This document shows, piece after piece, positions 4,859-7,707 of a stretch of 7,707 bases of DNA. Origin of the DNA: CAZYIW01 sp964647705. GTDB taxonomy: Bacteria; Pseudomonadota; Gammaproteobacteria; PS1; Pseudothioglobaceae. Below the pieces are notes generated by a model, which saw only the letters and a list, made by a program, of their open reading frames with translations, did not search any database and was not told the DNA's origin. How positions within the stretch are numbered: position 1 is the first letter of the stretch; the number at the start of each line of letters is the position of its first letter. The position numbers were made by a program, and so were the translations under genes. Where the stretch lies: positions 1-7,707 of the forward strand of contig CAZYIW010000044.1 of NCBI GenBank assembly GCA_964647705.1, given 5' to 3'.

Positions 4859-5882
4859 TTAAATCCTCCCTTAATAATTCAAAGCGCCAGCCCTTACAAA
4901 AACCAACTGTATGGTCACCTCTAATGTAACGAAGTATTGATTTACTATTGGCCAACATTTCCGCACTCAAATTATACTGATTTGCCTTGTCTTGAATGAG
5001 TTTTTGTAACAAGTGTTTTTGATGTTTTTCTGCTTTGGTGGGTGGTGTATGTTTTTGCTGGGTAAAGTCTTGTGTATTAAGGCCAGGGTGTTTACTAACA
5101 AAGTCACTAAATTTGACTGATGCTTGTTTTGAGAGCTTTTGTCTGCCAGTTGCATAAGCCAAAAGTTTGTCATCGGGCATGATCCATCTTCTGGGTTTGT
5201 TGGTTTTTATGGCTTGGTATTCTCTCCAGCTGGATAACTGTACGGCGCGAAATTGGGCATTTTTATTGAGTCTGCTAAAGCCTTTAAGTCGTCTCCATGA
5301 TTCACTAATCGGTGGTTTGTATAAAGATTCATTGAGCAAAGTATTGGATTCTTCTGTTTGCCAATGGGTTTTAGATTGTTGTTCTAACGCTTTTGTCAGC
5401 AGACGATGATTTTTAAGCAGGTATTTAACATCGTCAAGTGCGTATTCAACAGCCTCATCAGGCAAGGGTCTGGTTGTCCAATCAAAGCGCGTATAAGCCT
5501 TTTCTAGGTAAACTCCTTGTAAGGACTCAGTTAATGCCTGATAGGAAACCTGCATGGGGTAGTTAACAAGCCCAGCAGCGATTTGAGTATCAAAAATCTG
5601 TTTTGGCAGGCAAGAGCATAGGCAATACAAAGCTTCAAGATCTTGTCGAGCAGAGTGCACAACCCAGAGTGTTTGTTCATCATAGAGTTTGTCAAATAAT
5701 GGCTCAAGGTTTATATCGGCCAAAACATCAATGCAATCGCTGGCACTGTCGCAGGCGATTTGCAGCAAACACAATTGAGGGTAATAGCTGTTAACGCGTT
5801 TGAATTCGGTATCAATTGCCAGCGTTTTTTCAGCTTCAATTTTGAGCAAAAACTCTTTGAGTTCTTTGTTGGTTTTAATCAT
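4848..5882 (-). CDS. rnd: Ribonuclease D
   Basis: RNase D is a cytosolic 3'-to-5' exoribonuclease that trims tRNA precursors and other small RNAs. The 344-aa product (E. coli 375 aa) carries all three DEDDy exonuclease motifs: Exo I AIDTEF with Asp24 and Glu26, Exo II VVHSARQDLEAL with Asp81, and Exo III YALDD with Tyr147 and Asp151. An HRDC nucleic-acid-binding domain follows at about 210-285, seen in SWREYQAIKTNKPRRWIMPDD (about 218-238) and LLAYATGRQKL (240-250). A second, more divergent HRDC-like segment fills the C-terminus. The ATG at 5882-5880 gives the conserved N-terminus; no clear Shine-Dalgarno precedes it, only the A-rich stretch ATACAACAA. It is the first gene of the tight rnd-ppa-rsmD-coaD cluster and is divergent from the NtrY-like kinase. 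Its stop overlaps the start of ppa. Confidence 0.96.
   Translation of the reverse strand: MIKTNKELKEFLLKIEAEKTLAIDTEFKRVNSYYPQLCLLQIACDSASDCIDVLADINLEPLFDKLYDEQTLWVVHSARQDLEALYCLCSCLPKQIFDTQIAAGLVNYPMQVSYQALTESLQGVYLEKAYTRFDWTTRPLPDEAVEYALDDVKYLLKNHRLLTKALEQQSKTHWQTEESNTLLNESLYKPPISESWRRLKGFSRLNKNAQFRAVQLSSWREYQAIKTNKPRRWIMPDDKLLAYATGRQKLSKQASVKFSDFVSKHPGLNTQDFTQQKHTPPTKAEKHQKHLLQKLIQDKANQYNLSAEMLANSKSILRYIRGDHTVGFCKGWRFELLREDLNAK
4865..4870 (-). promoter_or_regulatory. ppa ribosome-binding site inside rnd
   Basis: GGGAGG on the minus strand, 6 nt upstream of the ppa ATG, lies within the last codons of rnd. It is the clearest Shine-Dalgarno of the rnd-ppa-rsmD-coaD cluster, suggesting ppa initiates independently and strongly while its neighbours depend on coupling. 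Confidence 0.8.
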
Positions 5883-5968
5883 TTGTTGTATTTTATCAAC
5901 AACTGCCTTGTCGCCTGTATTTTTATGAGATAATCATGCGAAAAATGACATCATACAACACAAATTGA
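5883..5968. promoter_or_regulatory. Divergent rnd / ntrY-like intergenic region
   Basis: This 86-bp region must hold promoters for both directions, but neither is clear. For the plus strand GATAAT (5929-5934) is a 5/6 -10 match, with TTGTCG 15 nt upstream as a poor -35. For the minus strand only weak boxes are seen. Near each end is a related sequence in opposite orientation: ATTTGTTGTAT at 5881-5891, and the complement of ATTTGTGTTGTAT at 5965-5953. Both mRNAs therefore carry ATACAACA(CA)AAT just before or into the start codon. TTGTTG (5883-5888) and CAACAA (5897-5902) also form a 6-bp dyad. Confidence 0.4.
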
Positions 5969-7707
5969 ATGATTCTTAATCAAGAATTTAGTCTAAAAAG
6001 ACCACCACCAATCTGGTTTTGGGTGGTTGTTTTTGTCATTTCACTTCTGGGCATGTCTTATATCGGACTCAATCCAGAAATGATTGAAACCAATTGGCCA
6101 TGGGTTTTGGCGATATACAACGTGTTGATGTGTCTTTTGGCTATCTATTATATTTTTCTCAATACTCGAATACTTAAACAACAATCACAAAGTAATGTGA
6201 TTGGTTCNNNNNNNNNNNNNNNNNNNNNNNNNNNNNNNNNNNNNNNNNNNNNNNNNNNNNNNNNNNNNNNNNNNNNNNNNNNNNNNNNNNNNNNNNNNNN
6301 NNNNNNNTTTAAAAAAGGCGAGCCTGAATATGTACCACAAATGCAGGCAGTGCTGGAACGATTAATCAAGGACGGTTGGGCTTGCCATCTTAGCCTGTTT
6401 GATAAAGATTATGAGCTAATTGCCAAAACTCCCGAGAGCGAAAACTGTGCATTATGGAATCACGAACCTTTGCCAGCCAATCAAACCATTACCTTGTTTG
6501 AAGATACCAGCCGTTCTTTGGTGCAAGTTGATTTGTCAACACGCTCAATTACTCGCACACCCGATAAAGAGTATTTAATTCTCTCAGGTGTTTATCCATC
6601 CAATAAAAGCTTAACCAAGTTGTTATTAGGTATGAATGATTTTCGCAAAAAATATGGTAGTGTGAATGTTGCATATTCAACTGCCATCATTCGTAATCGT
6701 TTTTTGATGGATTTTTCAACCACCGTTTTATTAACCATTCTTAGTATGCTGTTGATTGTGTTTAGAATGATGGATCACTTAATGAAACCCCTACACAATC
6801 TTTCTTTAGCGACCCGAGAGATCTCTCGAGGTAACTATGATGTTTTGGTGCATAATCAAGAAGAAAACAAAGACATGCGAGAGCTTATTGGACAGTTTAA
6901 CGAGATGTCCAAGCAGATAAAACAATCGCGCGTAGGGCTAGATACCCACAACTTGTATTTGGAAACCGTTCTTAAATATTCTTATGGTGTGATCGGTCTG
7001 GATCGATCTAAAAAGATTCAACTGATCAATCCAATCATCTCAGATATGTTGATGATTAAAGATGAAAAAGCCTTTATTGGTCAGCTTTGTGAAAAAATTA
7101 CCCAAGAGTATGATTATCTACAACCACTATTTACACTAACCAAAGACAGATTTGAACAACAATCCAAAGAGTGGAGTGATGAGGTTAAATTGTCTCTACC
7201 TAAGCGCCACGCCTTATTATCGGTTCAAGGTGCATCGCTCGATACCGATGAACAAACCCTAGGTTATGTGATTATTATTAAAGACATCTCTCAACTGCAT
7301 CGTGCACAAAAGAAAGCAGCTTGGGGTGAGGTGGCGGTGCGTATGGCGCATGAGATTAAAAATCCACTCACACCCATTCTACTTTCCGCTCAACGCCTTA
7401 GAAGTAAATTTTTGGAAAAATTAGACGGCAAGGATTTATCCGTTATGGACAAAACCACCAACACCATTATTGATCAAGTCAAATCAATGGACTCGATGGT
7501 CAGTGCCTTTGCCGATTACGCTAATATGCCGCAGGTAGATCGTAAAGCCTGCGATTTGAATGCACTGATTAATCAGGCGATTTCGTTATACGATGCACAG
7601 AAAAATGTCGACATTGAGCTTGATTTATCGGGCAATGTTCCAGAACTGCTGCTTGACGCCAATAGCATCTCTAGGGTTTTGATTAATTTGGTGAAAAATG
7701 CCTCAGA
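5969..7707 (+). CDS. ntrY: NtrY-like membrane sensor histidine kinase (interrupted by gap, cut by right edge)
   Basis: The product is probably a membrane sensor kinase that autophosphorylates on His and passes phosphate to an NtrX-type regulator not present here. Numbers below count the N run as written. Two membrane segments lie at about 14-34 and 46-67. After the gap come a soluble, presumably periplasmic, stretch (114-245), a membrane helix at about 249-271, a HAMP linker (about 272-320, with MKPLHNLSLATREISRGNYD), a PAS-like region (about 330-430), and the H-box AWGEVAVRMAHEIKNPLTPI with phospho-accepting His461. The frame ends in the N-box NLVKNAS at 573-579; the rest of the ATPase domain is outside. 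The start ATG at 5969 directly follows an in-frame TGA, so no longer start is possible; no Shine-Dalgarno is seen. The layout and H-box fit NtrY better than NtrB or PhoR, but the signal sensed is unknown. Confidence 0.85.
   Translation, partial: MILNQEFSLKRPPPIWFWVVVFVISLLGMSYIGLNPEMIETNWPWVLAIYNVLMCLLAIYYIFLNTRILKQQSQSNVIGXXXXXXXXXXXXXXXXXXXXXXXXXXXXXXXXXXFKKGEPEYVPQMQAVLERLIKDGWACHLSLFDKDYELIAKTPESENCALWNHEPLPANQTITLFEDTSRSLVQVDLSTRSITRTPDKEYLILSGVYPSNKSLTKLLLGMNDFRKKYGSVNVAYSTAIIRNRFLMDFSTTVLLTILSMLLIVFRMMDHLMKPLHNLSLATREISRGNYDVLVHNQEENKDMRELIGQFNEMSKQIKQSRVGLDTHNLYLETVLKYSYGVIGLDRSKKIQLINPIISDMLMIKDEKAFIGQLCEKITQEYDYLQPLFTLTKDRFEQQSKEWSDEVKLSLPKRHALLSVQGASLDTDEQTLGYVIIIKDISQLHRAQKKAAWGEVAVRMAHEIKNPLTPILLSAQRLRSKFLEKLDGKDLSVMDKTTNTIIDQVKSMDSMVSAFADYANMPQVDRKACDLNALINQAISLYDAQKNVDIELDLSGNVPELLLDANSISRVLINLVKNAS
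6208..6307. other. Assembly gap of 100 N inside the ntrY-like gene
   Basis: Exactly 100 N, a placeholder of unknown true size. The frame before the gap ends with two spare bases and the frame after starts cleanly at 6308, so the true length is 1 modulo 3 if one gene spans it. Topology argues that it hides at least one membrane helix: the part after the gap should be periplasmic because it precedes a helix and then a cytoplasmic HAMP, while the second N-terminal helix leads back to the cytoplasm. Confidence 0.9.

Noticed and set aside
6148..6369. Minus-strand open frame across the second N gap
   Set aside because: It exists only because N codons cannot be stops, and it runs opposite the NtrY-like kinase.
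1..7707. CRISPR arrays, tRNA/rRNA genes, insertion sequences, phage or defence genes
   Set aside because: I saw no regularly spaced repeats, tRNA-like cloverleaf arms, transposase motifs or terminal inverted repeats. Nearly all bases are taken by identifiable housekeeping genes and one sensor kinase.

Overview
The window looks like a stretch of a moderately AT-rich gammaproteobacterial chromosome. The evidence is an E. coli-length (176 aa) inorganic pyrophosphatase, an RNase D with an HRDC domain, a proteobacterial-type DnaK ending in an EEVK-like tail, a sigma32-type heat-shock promoter, and an NtrY-like histidine kinase. A relative of the marine sulfur-oxidising SUP05/Thioglobus group or its symbionts is my guess from overall impression only; nothing here proves it. 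Two runs of exactly 100 N (2149-2248 and 6208-6307) show that this is a scaffolded draft assembly. Both fall inside genes.

Minus strand, read right to left: rnd (5882-4848), ppa (4858-4328), rsmD (4324-3752) and coaD (3755-3282) are packed with overlaps or a 3-nt gap, so they are almost certainly one operon. They cover 3'-end RNA trimming, pyrophosphate removal, 16S rRNA methylation and CoA synthesis. Then come a sigma32 heat-shock promoter (about 3263-3235), dnaK (3201-1561), a hairpin with a T-run that looks like a leaky terminator (1538-1501), dnaJ (1481-381) and, only 12 nt further on, the start of eno, which is cut by the window edge. DnaK and DnaJ work together as the Hsp70/Hsp40 pair. 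GrpE is not in the window.

Plus strand: an 86-bp divergent intergenic region separates rnd from an NtrY-type membrane sensor kinase (5969 to beyond 7707). The kinase is interrupted by the second N gap and cut by the right edge just after its N-box begins.

The most interesting non-coding signal is the dnaK leader. The sequence around the sigma32 -35 element is perfectly complementary over 9 nt to the dnaK ribosome-binding site, with a nested palindrome centred almost exactly between the two arms. A transcript reading through from coaD could therefore hide the dnaK ribosome-binding site, while one started at the heat-shock promoter could not. Apart from this, the gene content is ordinary housekeeping plus one two-component sensor, and I see no novel multi-gene system. 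No gene-free stretch exceeds 300 bases.
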